NCBI RefSeq assembly: GCF_029382225.1
Contig: NZ_JARLTC010000029.1
Coordinates: 99,758 to 163,757 of the forward strand
Direction: 5' to 3'
DNA: 64,000 nt
Source of the DNA: Spongiactinospora sp. TRM90649
GTDB lineage: Bacteria > Actinomycetota > Actinomycetes > Streptosporangiales > Streptosporangiaceae
Below the pieces are notes generated by a model that saw only the letters and a program-made list of their open reading frames with translations, did not search any database and was not told the DNA's origin. Positions 40,167 to 50,500 of this stretch are shown piece by piece. The number at the start of each line of letters is the position of its first letter. Positions within the stretch are counted from its first letter, which is position 1. Both the position numbers and the translations under genes were made by a program.

Positions 40167-43100
40167 TCAGCCGGTGCGGCGGAGCTGGAAGGTCAGTCCC
40201 AGGTCGTCGTCCCGGTGGGTGGGCAGGCCGGAGGTGTCTCCCTCGGTGAAGGAGGCGGCGAGCACCTCGTCGGAGACGGTTCCGGCGTGGGCGCGCAGCG
40301 CCTCGGCGACGTCGGGGGAGCCCGCCGTCCACCACAGGTCGATCCGGTCGGTGATGGACAGGCCGGAGGACTTGCGGGCCTCCTGGATGAGACGGACGGC
40401 CTCGCGCGCGGTCCCGGCCAGCCGCAGCTCGTCGGTGATGGCCAGGTCGAGGGCCACGGTCTCGCCGGTGCCGGTCTCGATGGCCCCGGACTCGACCGCC
40501 CAGCCGGAGCGGGGCTGCTCGGTGATGATCACATCGTCCGGCCCGAGCTCCACTTCGCCCGCCTCGGCCGCCTGGACGGTGACCGTCCCGCCGCCGCGCA
40601 GCGCCCCGGCGAGACCCACCGGGTCGGCCGCCGAGATCGCGGCGGCGACCAGCTTGGTCTGCCCGCCGAACCGCTTGCCCAGCGCGCGGAAGTTGGGCTT
40701 GACGCTGAAGGAGACCAGATCGGCGGAGAAGCCCGAGAGGTCTTCCAGCGCCTGGACGTTCAGCTCGTCGGCGATCAGGTCGCGCAGCTCGCCGGGCAGC
40801 GCCGACCAGCCGGGCGCGCCCACGAGTGCGCGTCCGAGGGGCTGACGCGTCTTCACACCGGACGAAGCGCGTGCCGAGCGTCCCAGTTCCACCAGGCGTC
40901 GCACGAGCGCCATACGCTCGCTCAGGGCCGTGTCGAGCAGCTTCTCGTCGGCCTGCGGCCAAGTCGCCAGGTGCACGGACGAGGGGGCGTCGGGGGCGCG
41001 CAGCACGTCCCACACGTGGTCGGTCACGAACGGCGTGATCGGGGCCATCAGCCGCGTCACCGTCTCCAGGCACTCGTACAGCGTGGCGAACGCCGCCGCC
41101 TCGCCAGCCCAGAACCGGCGCCGCGACCGGCGGACGTACCAGTTGGACAGGTCGTCCAGGAAGGCCGCCAGCCTGCGCCCGGCGCGGGCGGTGTCGTAGG
41201 CGTCTAGTGCCGCGGTGACCTCGGCGACCGTGCGATGCAGCTCGGCCAGCGCCCAGCGGTCCAGCAGCGGGCGCTCGGCCGCGGGCGGGGCGTCCGCGAG
41301 CGCCGCAGGGGACCAGGACTCGGCGTTGGCGTACAACACGAAGAACGACGCCGTGTTCCAGTAGGTGAGCAGGACCTTGCGGACGATCTCCTCAAGCGCC
41401 GCGTGCCCCACCCGCCTGGCCGCCCACGGCGAGCCCGAGCAGGCCATGAACCAGCGCAGCGCGTCGGCGCCGTGCTGGTCCATCAGCGGGATGGGCTCCA
41501 GCACGTTGCCCAGGTGCTTGCTCATCTTGCGGCCGTCCTCGGCCAGGATCAGCCCCAGGCACAGCACGTTCTCGTAGGACGACCGGCCGAAGACCAGCGT
41601 GCCGACCGCCATCATCGAGTAGAACCACCCGCGCGTCTGGTCGGTGGCCTCGCAGATGAACTGCGCCGGGTAGGTGCGCCGGAACTCCTCCTCGTTGACG
41701 TGCGGCGCGCCCCACTGCGCGAACGGCATCGAGCCCGAGTCGTACCAGGCGTCGATCACGTCGGGCACCCGCCGCGCCTCCGCGCCGCAGGTCGGGCAGT
41801 CGAAGGTCACGTCGTCCACGTAGGGGCGGTGCGGGTCCAGCGCGGACAGGTCGCGGCCCGCGTGCCTGCCCAGCTCGGCCAGCGAGCCAACGCACGTCAC
41901 GTGCGACTCGTCGGCCGTGCACGTCCACAGCGGCAGCGGGGTGCCCCAGTAGCGCGACCTGGACAGCGCCCAGTCCACGTTGTTGCGCAGCCACTCGCCG
42001 AACCGGCCCCACTTGATCGTCTCGGGGTACCAGTTCGTCTTCTCGTTCTCGGCGAGCAGACGGTCCTTGATCGCGGTGGTGCGGATGTACCAGGAGGGGA
42101 GCGCGTAGTAGAGCAGGGGCGTGTGGCAGCGCCAGCAGTGCGGGTAGCTGTGCTCGAAGTGGCCGCCGCGGAACAGCAGGCCGCGCTCGTGGAGGTCCTG
42201 GGTGAGGGCCTCGTCGGCGTCCTTGAAGAACTCGCCGCCGACCATCGGCACGTCGGGCAGGAACCGCCCGTCGGGGCCGATCGGGTTGACCACGGGCAGG
42301 CCGTACCGCTTGCAGATGGTCAGGTCGTCGGCGCCGAAGGCGGGGGCCTGGTGGACCAGGCCGGTGCCGTCCTCGACGGTCACGTAGTCGGCCAGCACCA
42401 CGTAGTGCGCGCCGGGGATGTCGACCAGCTCGAACGGCCGGGCGTAGGTGGTGTGCTCCAGGTCGGCGCCGGTGAAGGTGGCCACGACCTCGGCGTCCTC
42501 GCCGAGCACGGACGCGGCCAGCGGCTCGGCCACCACCAGCGTCTCGTCACCGCCCGCCGGGCGGGCGGCCACGTAGGTGACGTCGGGCCGTACGGCCACC
42601 GCCGTGTTGGACACCAGGGTCCACGGGGTGGTCGTCCAGATCAGCAGGGACGCCCCCAGCTCGGCCAGCGGCCCGGAGGTGGCGGGCAGCCGTACGTACA
42701 CCGACGGGCTGCTGACCGTTTCGTACCCGCCGGGCTGGCCGAGCTCGTGGTCGGACAGGCCGGTGCCGCAGCGCGGGCAGTACGGCGTGATGCGGAAGTC
42801 GCGGAACAGCAGGTCCTTGTCCCAGATGGTCTTGAGCGACCACCACACGGACTCGATATAGGAGGAGTCCATCGTGCGGTACGCCTGGGAGGTGTCCACC
42901 CAGAAGCCCATCCGCTCGGTCATCTGCTCGAAGGCGTCCACGTGCCGCTGCACCGAGTCGCGGCAGCGGGCGTTGAACTCGGCGATGCCGTACGCCTCGA
43001 TCTCCGGCTTTCCGGACAGGCCCAGCTCACGCTCGACCGCCACCTCGACCGGCAGCCCGTGGCAGTCCCAGCCGGCCCTGCGGGGCACGTTGTAGCCGAG

Positions 43101-43334
43101 CATCGAGCGGTAGCGGGGAAAGACGTCCTTGAACACGCGGGCCTCGACGTGGTGGACGCCGGGCTTGCCGTTGGCGGTGGGCGGGCCCTCGTAGAAGACC
43201 CAGGAGGGGCCGGTCGCGGTCTGCTCGACCGAGCGCTCGAAGACCTTGCCGTCGCGCCAGCGGTCCAGGACCTCGTGTTCCAGGGCGGGCAGGTCTACCT
43301 GCGCGGGCAGGGATCGGAAATGGTGTGACGACAT
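40167..43334 (-). CDS. ileS: Isoleucyl-tRNA synthetase, type 2 (IleRS2)
   Basis: A 1055-residue class I synthetase charging tRNA-Ile. The first signature reads ANGKPGVHHVEAR: residues 59-62 are GVHH instead of the usual HIGH, i.e. the first and third positions are exchanged. KMSKH of the second signature is near residue 600. The CP1 editing domain and a long type-2 C-terminal part are present. Type 2 enzymes are typically mupirocin-resistant, and the GXHH form has been linked to very high resistance. A T-box leader precedes the gene. ATG 43334 follows GGAGG at 43344-43348 (minus-strand reading). Confidence 0.95.
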   Translation of the reverse strand: MSSHHFRSLPAQVDLPALEHEVLDRWRDGKVFERSVEQTATGPSWVFYEGPPTANGKPGVHHVEARVFKDVFPRYRSMLGYNVPRRAGWDCHGLPVEVAVERELGLSGKPEIEAYGIAEFNARCRDSVQRHVDAFEQMTERMGFWVDTSQAYRTMDSSYIESVWWSLKTIWDKDLLFRDFRITPYCPRCGTGLSDHELGQPGGYETVSSPSVYVRLPATSGPLAELGASLLIWTTTPWTLVSNTAVAVRPDVTYVAARPAGGDETLVVAEPLAASVLGEDAEVVATFTGADLEHTTYARPFELVDIPGAHYVVLADYVTVEDGTGLVHQAPAFGADDLTICKRYGLPVVNPIGPDGRFLPDVPMVGGEFFKDADEALTQDLHERGLLFRGGHFEHSYPHCWRCHTPLLYYALPSWYIRTTAIKDRLLAENEKTNWYPETIKWGRFGEWLRNNVDWALSRSRYWGTPLPLWTCTADESHVTCVGSLAELGRHAGRDLSALDPHRPYVDDVTFDCPTCGAEARRVPDVIDAWYDSGSMPFAQWGAPHVNEEEFRRTYPAQFICEATDQTRGWFYSMMAVGTLVFGRSSYENVLCLGLILAEDGRKMSKHLGNVLEPIPLMDQHGADALRWFMACSGSPWAARRVGHAALEEIVRKVLLTYWNTASFFVLYANAESWSPAALADAPPAAERPLLDRWALAELHRTVAEVTAALDAYDTARAGRRLAAFLDDLSNWYVRRSRRRFWAGEAAAFATLYECLETVTRLMAPITPFVTDHVWDVLRAPDAPSSVHLATWPQADEKLLDTALSERMALVRRLVELGRSARASSGVKTRQPLGRALVGAPGWSALPGELRDLIADELNVQALEDLSGFSADLVSFSVKPNFRALGKRFGGQTKLVAAAISAADPVGLAGALRGGGTVTVQAAEAGEVELGPDDVIITEQPRSGWAVESGAIETGTGETVALDLAITDELRLAGTAREAVRLIQEARKSSGLSITDRIDLWWTAGSPDVAEALRAHAGTVSDEVLAASFTEGDTSGLPTHRDDDLGLTFQLRRTG

Positions 43335-43343
43335 CGGATGGTG

Positions 43344-43606
43344 CCTCCACGCGGAAAATGGCCTCGATGGTGCTCTGCCTGTGCGTGGAGGGACGAAGCC
43401 GCCGCCGGGGCGCTCCGCGGTACCACCCTCCTTGGCCCCCGGGACCCGGGAACCCTCTCGTCGTGCCCGCTGCCGGGTCTACTTGACCCGGCGCGTGGCG
43501 GGTCGTTCTTCCGGCGGCTCAGGGGTGATGTTCACTCCGGCTCTCGCCCCGGACTCACACCGTCTCCGGGTCGCTCGCGCGAGGGGTGCCGGGAGCTACT
43601 CGTCCC
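43344..43606 (-). ncRNA. T-box riboswitch controlling ileS translation
   Basis: The T-box core GGGTGGTACCGCGG occupies 43428-43415 on the minus strand. Upstream, an ATC codon at 43529-43527 in GTGAACATCACC is the expected Ile specifier. A stem III hairpin, GCCGGGTC/GACCCGGC, is at 43492-43472. GGAGGG (43431-43426) can pair with CCCTCC (43392-43387) to make the antisequestrator, whereas CCTCCACGC (43391-43383) can pair with GCGTGGAGG (43352-43344), hiding the ileS ribosome binding site. The two pairings share CCTCC and exclude each other. Uncharged tRNA-Ile should free translation. The 5' boundary is approximate. Confidence 0.88.
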
Positions 43607-43895
43607 CATCATCGCCTTGCAGGGCGGTCGGTCGCGCGCCCGCCGGTGGGGGGACGCACTCCCGCTTAGAAAGATAACGCACCGAGGGCACAGGTCGCTT
43701 CCCGGTTTCCACGCCTGGTGCTCTGTGCTCTGCCAAACCAGGCGTAGAGGTGCGGCGCAATGGGAAGGACGTGGCGGATCGGGGTGGGATGCAAACGAGC
43801 GCGGCGAATGTCCAAGCAGGTCATTAGCCGAGGTGTTGGTCATAGACCAGGATTTCCCACGTCGTTTGGGGTGTTCGATCAGCGAGGAGGCTGCT

Positions 43896-44303
43896 ATGGG
43901 GGCAACCGCACGGGCAGGCAAGGGCACCGCCGTACGCGGTAACGGGGCCTGGACGGAAGGGGAACTCGCGGAGGTCCGCGACAACCTGTTCCGGGAGATG
44001 GAGGAGCTTCGCGTCGTCATCACGCGATCGGAGTCGGAGATAGCCTCTGGGGACATCACCGAGGGCGCGGGCGACGATCAGGCCGACGCCGGGGCCAAGA
44101 CGTATGAGCGGGAGCGTGAGATCGCCCTTACCCTGAACTCGCGCGACCTGCTCGCGCAGAACGAGCGGGCGATCGCCAGGATCGACGCGGGGACCTACGG
44201 AGAGTGCGAATCGTGCCACAAGCCGATCGGAAAGGAACGGCTGCGGGCGTTCCCGAGGGCGACGCTTTGCGTGGCCTGCAAGCAGAGGGAGGAGCGCCGC
44301 TGA
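43896..44303 (+). CDS. TraR/DksA-type C4 zinc-finger protein
   Basis: A 135-residue protein of the DksA/TraR family. An N-terminal coiled-coil region (ELAEVRDNLFREMEELRVVI) with acidic residues near its tip is followed by a C4 zinc finger with CESCHKPIGKERLRAFP and CVAC. Such proteins reach into the RNA polymerase secondary channel, and mycobacterial relatives act on rRNA transcription. GAGGAGG 5 nt before sets ATG 43896; the longer open frame upstream runs antisense through the ileS T-box and is not coding. It overlaps lspA by 4 nt. Confidence 0.9.
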   Translation: MGATARAGKGTAVRGNGAWTEGELAEVRDNLFREMEELRVVITRSESEIASGDITEGAGDDQADAGAKTYEREREIALTLNSRDLLAQNERAIARIDAGTYGECESCHKPIGKERLRAFPRATLCVACKQREERR

Positions 44304-44977
44304 CGGACGGCCCGGACGACCCGGACGCCCGCCGTCCGGACGGCGAGGCCGAACCTCCCACGGGCACTCCCCCCGCGCCCGATCCGGTCTCCGAGACGCC
44401 CGGCCACGACACCGATTCCCGGGCAGGCTCCGGCAGCACCGGGGGTGAGACGGCCGGGGCTCCCCCCGCGGCCGGGCGACGCCGCGTCGGCCTCCTGATC
44501 GGGCTCGCCGCGGTGATCTACGTGCTCGACCTGATCACCAAGACCCTCGTCGTGCGCTACCTCGAAGGCCGCGACCCGATGGTGCTGATCCCCGACGTCC
44601 TGGTGTTCCAGGTGATCCGCAACCCCGGGGCCGCGTTCAGCATCGGCACCGGCCTCACCCTCGTCCTCACACTGATCGCCACCGGCGTGGTCATCGCCAT
44701 CCTGCGCACCGCCCGCAACCTGCGCAGCCTGCCCTGGGCGATCACCCTCGGCCTGCTCCTCGGCGGCGCGTTCGGCAACCTGACCGACCGGGTCTTCCGC
44801 TCGCCCGCCCCGCTGCATGGCCACGTGGTCGACTTCGTGCAGGTCTTCCCCGCGACCGGCTTCCCCATCTTCAACGTCGCCGACTCCTCCATCGTCTGCG
44901 GCGGCGTCCTGGCCGTGCTGCTCGCCTGGCGTGGATACCAGATCGACGGCACCCGGCACGAAGGCTCCGGCAAATGA
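44300..44977 (+). CDS. lspA: Lipoprotein signal peptidase, probable CTG start
   Basis: A 225-residue signal peptidase II that cleaves prolipoproteins after lipidation. A Pro/Asp-rich cytosolic extension of about 60 residues precedes four transmembrane helices. VIRNPGAAFSIG, GNLTDRVFR and the catalytic aspartates in GHVVDFVQVF and FPIFNVADSS are intact. No ATG or GTG lies between the end of the zinc-finger gene and the first helix. CTG 44300, 5 nt after GGGAGGAG (44287-44294) and overlapping the upstream stop as CTGA, is the best start. TTG 44267 or GTG 44204 are alternatives with deeper overlap. Confidence 0.9.
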   Translation: MTDGPDDPDARRPDGEAEPPTGTPPAPDPVSETPGHDTDSRAGSGSTGGETAGAPPAAGRRRVGLLIGLAAVIYVLDLITKTLVVRYLEGRDPMVLIPDVLVFQVIRNPGAAFSIGTGLTLVLTLIATGVVIAILRTARNLRSLPWAITLGLLLGGAFGNLTDRVFRSPAPLHGHVVDFVQVFPATGFPIFNVADSSIVCGGVLAVLLAWRGYQIDGTRHEGSGK

Positions 44978-45903
44978 GCGAACAGCGTGGTCTCCCGGTT
45001 CCCGACGGGCTGGAGGGCGAGCGCCTCGACGCCGCGATCTCCCGTCTGTTCGGGCTCTCCCGCACCCGCGCGGCCGAACTGATCGGCGTGGGCGACGTCC
45101 TGGTCGACGGCATGGCCGCGGCCAAGTCCGACCGCGTCCAGGCGGGCTCGTGGCTCGACGTCACGCTGCCCCCGCCGCCCGGCGCGCCCGTCCCGGTCGC
45201 CGAGCCCGTCCCCGGCATGCGCGTCATCTACGAGGACGACGACATCGTGGTCGTGGACAAGCCGATCGGCGTCGCCGCCCACCCCACCGTCGGCTGGACC
45301 GGCCCGACCGTCCTCGGCGGGCTGCTCGGCGCGGGGCACCGGGTGGCCACCAGCGGGGCGGCCGAGCGCCAGGGCATCGTGCACCGCCTGGACGCCAACA
45401 CGACCGGGGCCATGGTCGTGGCCAAGAGCGAATCCGCGTATTCCCTGCTGAAGCGGGCGTTCAAGGAACGAACCGTTGAGAAGCGGTACCACGCCCTCGT
45501 CCAAGGACATCCCGATCCGCTTCGCGGCACCGTGGACGCGCCGATCGACCGCCACCCCTCGGGCGACGGGCGATTCGCCGTCGTGGCGGGGGGCAAGCCG
45601 TCCGTCACGCACTACGACACCATCGAGGCGTTCCGCGCCGCCTCGCTGCTCGACATCAGGCTGGAGACGGGCCGCACCCACCAGATCCGCGTGCACATGG
45701 CGGCGCTGCGCCACCCGTGCGTCGGCGACCTCCTCTACGGGGCCGACCCGACGCTGGCCGCCCGGCTCGGCGTGACCCGCCAGTGGCTGCACGCCGTGTC
45801 CCTGGCCTTCGAGCACCCGGGCACGGGGGAGTGGGTGTCCTTCACCAGCGAGTACCCGGCCGACCTCGCTCAGGCGGTCGAACTGGTGCGCGGCGAGAGC
45901 TGA
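44974..45903 (+). CDS. RluD-family 23S rRNA pseudouridine synthase
   Basis: A 309-residue RluA/RluD-type enzyme. The N-terminal S4 RNA-binding domain (residues about 10-70, RLDAAISRLFGLSRTRAAEL) is followed by the catalytic domain with GIVHRLDANTTGAMVVAK, whose Asp is the catalytic residue, and GRTHQIRVHMAALRHPCVGD. Following lspA is the usual bacterial order. ATG 44974 overlaps the lspA stop (ATGA). Its 3' end overlaps the convergent kinase gene by 34 bp. Confidence 0.92.
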   Translation: MSEQRGLPVPDGLEGERLDAAISRLFGLSRTRAAELIGVGDVLVDGMAAAKSDRVQAGSWLDVTLPPPPGAPVPVAEPVPGMRVIYEDDDIVVVDKPIGVAAHPTVGWTGPTVLGGLLGAGHRVATSGAAERQGIVHRLDANTTGAMVVAKSESAYSLLKRAFKERTVEKRYHALVQGHPDPLRGTVDAPIDRHPSGDGRFAVVAGGKPSVTHYDTIEAFRAASLLDIRLETGRTHQIRVHMAALRHPCVGDLLYGADPTLAARLGVTRQWLHAVSLAFEHPGTGEWVSFTSEYPADLAQAVELVRGES

Positions 45904-47510
45904 CCGTCCTCCGGGTCGTAGGAATCGGCGTCGTAGGGGTCGTCCTGGCCCTCGTTCCGCTGATCGGGCCCCCCGACCTCGCCGTCGCCGTCGTCCTGGG
46001 GCTCCGACTCTTCGGGTGAGGGCGTCTTCTCTTGCTTCTTGCCGGAATCGTCGGGGGAGGGCGACTTCTTCGGCGTCTTGTCGCCGGTCTTGTCGTCCTG
46101 CGGGCGCTCGGTCGGCTCGTCAGTGGGCGCGGGCCCGGTCTCCTCAGGCCCCGTCTCCTGAGGCTCGGTCTCCCCGCGCTCCGTCGGCGAAGGGGCCGGG
46201 GCCTGCACGGAGACCTGGGGGTCAGGGGTCTTCGGCACGGTGGACCGCACCGTGGTCGTCGTGGTCACCGACCCGTGCGCCGGGGGACGGCGCTGCGGGT
46301 CCGGCTGGGCCGACAGCCAGGCGGCGCCGCCGCTGACCATCGCCACGACCACGGCGAGCCCGGTGAGCCCCCCGACGGCCATCGCCTTCCTGCCCGTGGG
46401 ACGTCGCTCCCCAGACGCCGGAGCGGGCACGGGCTCCGGCGGCGGGACGACGGGTGGGTGTGGGCGGCCGGGGTCCGTGTTCCCGGAACGTCCGTGGTAC
46501 CCGTGCCCGGAGCGGCTGGTGCGAGGGTCACGCGGGCGGCCCGTCGTATGGACGGGACGGGTGGTGCGGGTGTTCGCCGGCCTCGCGTGCCCGCACCCCG
46601 CCCCCTGGACGGCCGGCCGGGACGCCACACCCGTCACCGGCACCACACCCGCGACGGGAATCGTGGCCGTCGGCTCGGGGGCCACGCCGTCCGCGACGGC
46701 CTGCAGCACGCCCGCCGTCTCATCGGGCGACGGACGCGTGCCAGGGTCCTTGCGCAGCAGCGCGGCGATCAGCGGGGCGAGCGCCCCCGCCCGGCTCACC
46801 GGGGCGGGCTCGTCGTGCATCACGGCGCCGAGCGTCGCGAGCGGATGACCCCGGTGGAACGGCGAACGGCCCTCGACGGCCAGATACAGCGTCACGCCGA
46901 GCGACCACATGTCCGACGCCCGGACGGCGCCGCCCCCCGCCGCCCGCTCAGGCGCGATGAACGCCGGAGTGCCGACCAGGATCCCGGTCCGCGTCATCGG
47001 GGAGTCGTCTTCCATGGTGGCGATGCCGAAGTCGGTCAGCACGGCCCGGCCGTCCGGGGTCAGCAGCACGTTGTCCGGCTTGACGTCACGGTGCAGCACG
47101 CCCGCCTGGTGCGCCGCCCGCAGCGCGGCGATCACCTGCGTGCCGATCTCCGCCACCTCGCTCACCGGCAGCGCCCCGCGCTCCCTGATCGCCGCGCCCA
47201 GCGTCTTGGACTCCACCAGCTCCATGACGATCCACGGATGGCCGCGCTCCTCCAGCACGTCATAGACGGCGGCCACCCCCGGATGGCTCACCCGCCCGGC
47301 GGCCCGGGCCTCACGGAACGTGCGCTGGAGGAACTCCTCCCGCTCCTGTCCCACCATGTCAGGCGGAGGGGTGATCTCCTTGATCGCGATGTCCCTGCCG
47401 AGCACCTCGTCGTGCGCCCGCCAGACGGTGCCCATGCCGCCCCGGCCGATGGCTTCGAGCAGTCGATAGCGCCCCCCGACCAAGAGGCCCCGCTCCTGCG
47501 AATCCGACAT
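45870..47510 (-). CDS. Transmembrane serine/threonine protein kinase
   Basis: A 546-residue Hanks-type kinase. The kinase domain (about residues 10-275) shows GRYRLLEAIGRGGMGTVWRA, catalytic Lys in IAIKEIT, HRDVKPDNVLL, DFG in VLTDFGIATM and GTPAFIAPERA. A His/Thr/Arg-rich juxtamembrane region, one transmembrane helix (about 380-400) and an acidic, Pro/Glu/Asp-rich external tail follow. No PASTA repeats are present, so it is not a PknB orthologue. ATG 47510 has no evident ribosome binding site; TAGCCG 7 nt upstream suggests a leaderless start. Confidence 0.88.
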   Translation of the reverse strand: MSDSQERGLLVGGRYRLLEAIGRGGMGTVWRAHDEVLGRDIAIKEITPPPDMVGQEREEFLQRTFREARAAGRVSHPGVAAVYDVLEERGHPWIVMELVESKTLGAAIRERGALPVSEVAEIGTQVIAALRAAHQAGVLHRDVKPDNVLLTPDGRAVLTDFGIATMEDDSPMTRTGILVGTPAFIAPERAAGGGAVRASDMWSLGVTLYLAVEGRSPFHRGHPLATLGAVMHDEPAPVSRAGALAPLIAALLRKDPGTRPSPDETAGVLQAVADGVAPEPTATIPVAGVVPVTGVASRPAVQGAGCGHARPANTRTTRPVHTTGRPRDPRTSRSGHGYHGRSGNTDPGRPHPPVVPPPEPVPAPASGERRPTGRKAMAVGGLTGLAVVVAMVSGGAAWLSAQPDPQRRPPAHGSVTTTTTVRSTVPKTPDPQVSVQAPAPSPTERGETEPQETGPEETGPAPTDEPTERPQDDKTGDKTPKKSPSPDDSGKKQEKTPSPEESEPQDDGDGEVGGPDQRNEGQDDPYDADSYDPEDGQLSPRTSSTA

Positions 47511-47574
47511 GGGGCATCGGCTACCCAGGGAACCGGCGGGCATGCGAAGGATGATCCGGCGGTTCCCCAGGGGG

Positions 47575-50500
47575 TCACTTGGCGGGCTTGAAGGTCTTGG
47601 CGAAGGTGTCGAAGTAGTGCAGGTCCTTGTCCCAGGCGTCGGCGAGGGTGTGCCAGTAGAGCGCGTAGCCCCGGCCGCCGTCGGTGACGAACCCGCGGTT
47701 GCGCACGTGCGCCTTGCCGGAGCTCATCCGCCAGGTGAACTCCCAGTCGGCCGCGGCCTTCATGTAGTCCACCTTCTCGATCTTCACCCGCTTGTAGTCG
47801 TTGAAGTTCCCCTTGACGGCCTTCTCCTGCTGGTACCAGTCCTCCAGCGGGTCGGAGCGGGGATCGGACGCCTCCTCCACCAGCAGGTAGCTCCCCTTGG
47901 CGGCGCCGGGGCCGTGGAACCAGACGGAGCGGTCCTGCTGCTTGAAGACCGACCATCCCTTGGGGAGGGCGATGGAGAAGCCCCGGCCGTCCTTGTGGGT
48001 GAACCAGCCTTCGGGCAGCGCCTCGTCCTCCTCCTTCGGGGGCTTCGACTCCTCGGGGGCCGTCGTCTGGGGCGGCGGGGCGGCCTCCTCGGACTTGGCG
48101 GGCGCGGACTCGGCAGGCTGGCTCGGCCCGGCCGACGTACTCGGCTCCGTCTTGTCTTCCTTGTCCCTCTCGCTGTCCTTGTCGTCGGACTTCGTGTGAG
48201 ACGCGGTGACGGCGGGCGTCGGGCGGCTCGTAACCTCGGCGACCCCGGTGCCGCCGCCCCCGGCGCTCCGTATCCCGAGCCACCAGGCGACCAGCGCCAC
48301 GATCACCACGGCCAGCACCAGCAGCGGCAGCGCCTTCTTGACCTGCCCCATGGAGAACTGCCCCGGACGCTCGGCCGGAGGCCCCGCGGGCGGCAGCCGC
48401 CCGGCGTCGAACGACACGGGCATCCCCACCTGCGTCGGCTGCGCGGGCTCCCGCGCCACCGGCGTCCTCTTGGGCGGGTCCTTCCTGAACCAGCCCTCCA
48501 GCTCCTCATCGATGCTCAGGGGAGCGGGTTTCCGCGCGGCGGGCGTCCTACCGCCACCGCCGGGCCCCTTGGCCGCGCCCTTCTTCGGGGCGGGCGGCTT
48601 CTCGTCGCGAGCGGGGATCAGCGCGGCGGTCCTGTCCTCGCCTGCCGCGCCACCGCCGTCGCCCCGCTCGCCCCCGGGCGCTGAACCGATCGCGACGGTC
48701 CCGTCGCTCTCGTCCCCGTCGGCCGCCGGGAGTGCGCCGATCCGCCCGTCCTGGTCGGTCACGGCGACAAGCCCGGGATCGGTGTCGTCATCGCCTCCCA
48801 CCGAAGCCGCCCCGGAACCTTGGGCACCGGTGCCGCCCACCGCCGAACCGAGGCCGCTGGCGCCGCCGTCTTTCCCGCTGCCCGCCGCTGTACCGAGGTC
48901 GCTGGTGCCGCCGTCCTTCCCCGTGCTCGCCGTCGTGCCGAGGTCGCTGGTGCCGCCGTCCTTCTCCTTGCTCGCCACCGGACCGAGCGAGGCACCGCCG
49001 TCCGTCTCGTCGTCCGCTACCGCCGTGCCCTGGGCTGCGGAGGCGCTCGTACCGTCGCTCTCGTGCCCATCCTGCGACGCGGCGGCCACCGCAGACGCGC
49101 TCGGACCGGCGTTCTCATTGCCACCCTGCTCGGGGCCGTCGTCGGCAGCCGGCACGGGGGCACTGTCGGCTGCCGCAGACGCACCCGCACTGCCGCTCTT
49201 CCCCTCAGTCGGCGTAGGGCTGTCATCCATTGCCGGGCGCGCGCTGGACCGCAGCAGGCTGGTGCCGTCGTCCTTCTCCCCGTCCCCCGCTGACGCGCTG
49301 GTACCGCCGCGCTTCTCCTCATCCGGCGCGGGAGTCTCGTCCGTCGCGCCGGCGCTCCCTGCTGTCTTTACGTCGCTCGTGGCCCGGATTTTCGCGGACG
49401 CCGCCGTCGCCCCGCCTGTGCCGCTGGCCTTCTCACCCGGCTTGCCGGCCGCCTCTTTGCCGCTCTTCTCGGCAGGCTGTGCGGGCGTCTCCGGGTCGGC
49501 GTCGGCCGCCTTCGCCGCCGCGCCCTTCTTCGGCTTGGCGGGCGCCTTCTTCGCCTTCGCGGGTGCGGCGGGCTTCTTGCCCTTCTGGGCGGGGGTGGCG
49601 ACCTTCGTGGTGGCCGTCGGGTCGGGCCGGTCGGCCTCGGGCTGCGGCTCTGCGGGCTTCTCGGCCGTCTCTGGTGAGACGGCGGGCTTCGGCGTCGCCG
49701 TCCGGGCGTAGGGCGGACGGCGGCGCGGAGAGGGGGGAGCGTCTCCCGCCTGTGGCAAGGGGCTCGTCGCGCGGGCCGGATGCAGTGCGGTCGCGTCGGG
49801 AGAGGGCGGCGGAGGGGCTTCGTCCTTCGCGGCCGAACTCGGACGCGGCGCGATCTTCGGCGTGGGCGGTGCTGAAGGCGGCGCGAGGGCCGCGTCCGCC
49901 GGAGCGCCGGACGGCGTGCCCGCCTGCGGGACACGGGGCTGGGGCGGCTCGGACTTCGGCTCGGGCGACGGCGGGGGAGGCTGCTTGCTCGCCGTAGGCA
50001 CGATCGGCCGCCCCGCCTCCGGGCCGGAAGCCGGAAGCGGCGGCAGATCGGCGGGCGCACCGGGCAGCCGTGCCCCCTCCTGGAACGCGTTCATCCGCCT
50101 CGGCGGCGGACTCGCCGCCTTCCCGACGTCCGCCCCCTGCCCGGCGGGAGCCTGCGCGGCAGGGCTCTGCCCGGTCGAGGGCTGCGGCGATCCCTGCGCC
50201 GCAGGGGTCTGTGCCATCGGCTGGCCTGGTGTTCCCTGGGCCGGTGGTGGCTGCTGGGGCGATCTCTGCGGGGCGGGGGGCTGTGCCGCAGGGGTCTGTG
50301 CCGTCGGCTGGCGTGGTGGCCCCTGGACGGCGGGGCTCTGCGCGGTCGGGGGCCGCTGCCGGGAGGCGGCCTGGGGCCGGGGCGGGCCCTGAACCGGCGG
50401 AACAGGTGGGCGCGGGCCCGCCTGCCCCGGGTTCTGGCCCGGGTTCTGGGCCGGGTTGCGAGCCGGGTTCTGCGCGGCTGGGGGCCGGGGGGCGCCGCCG

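Noticed and set aside
43338..43895. N-terminal extension of the zinc-finger protein
   Set aside because: It is antisense to the ileS T-box leader; GAGGAGG before ATG 43896 defines the start.
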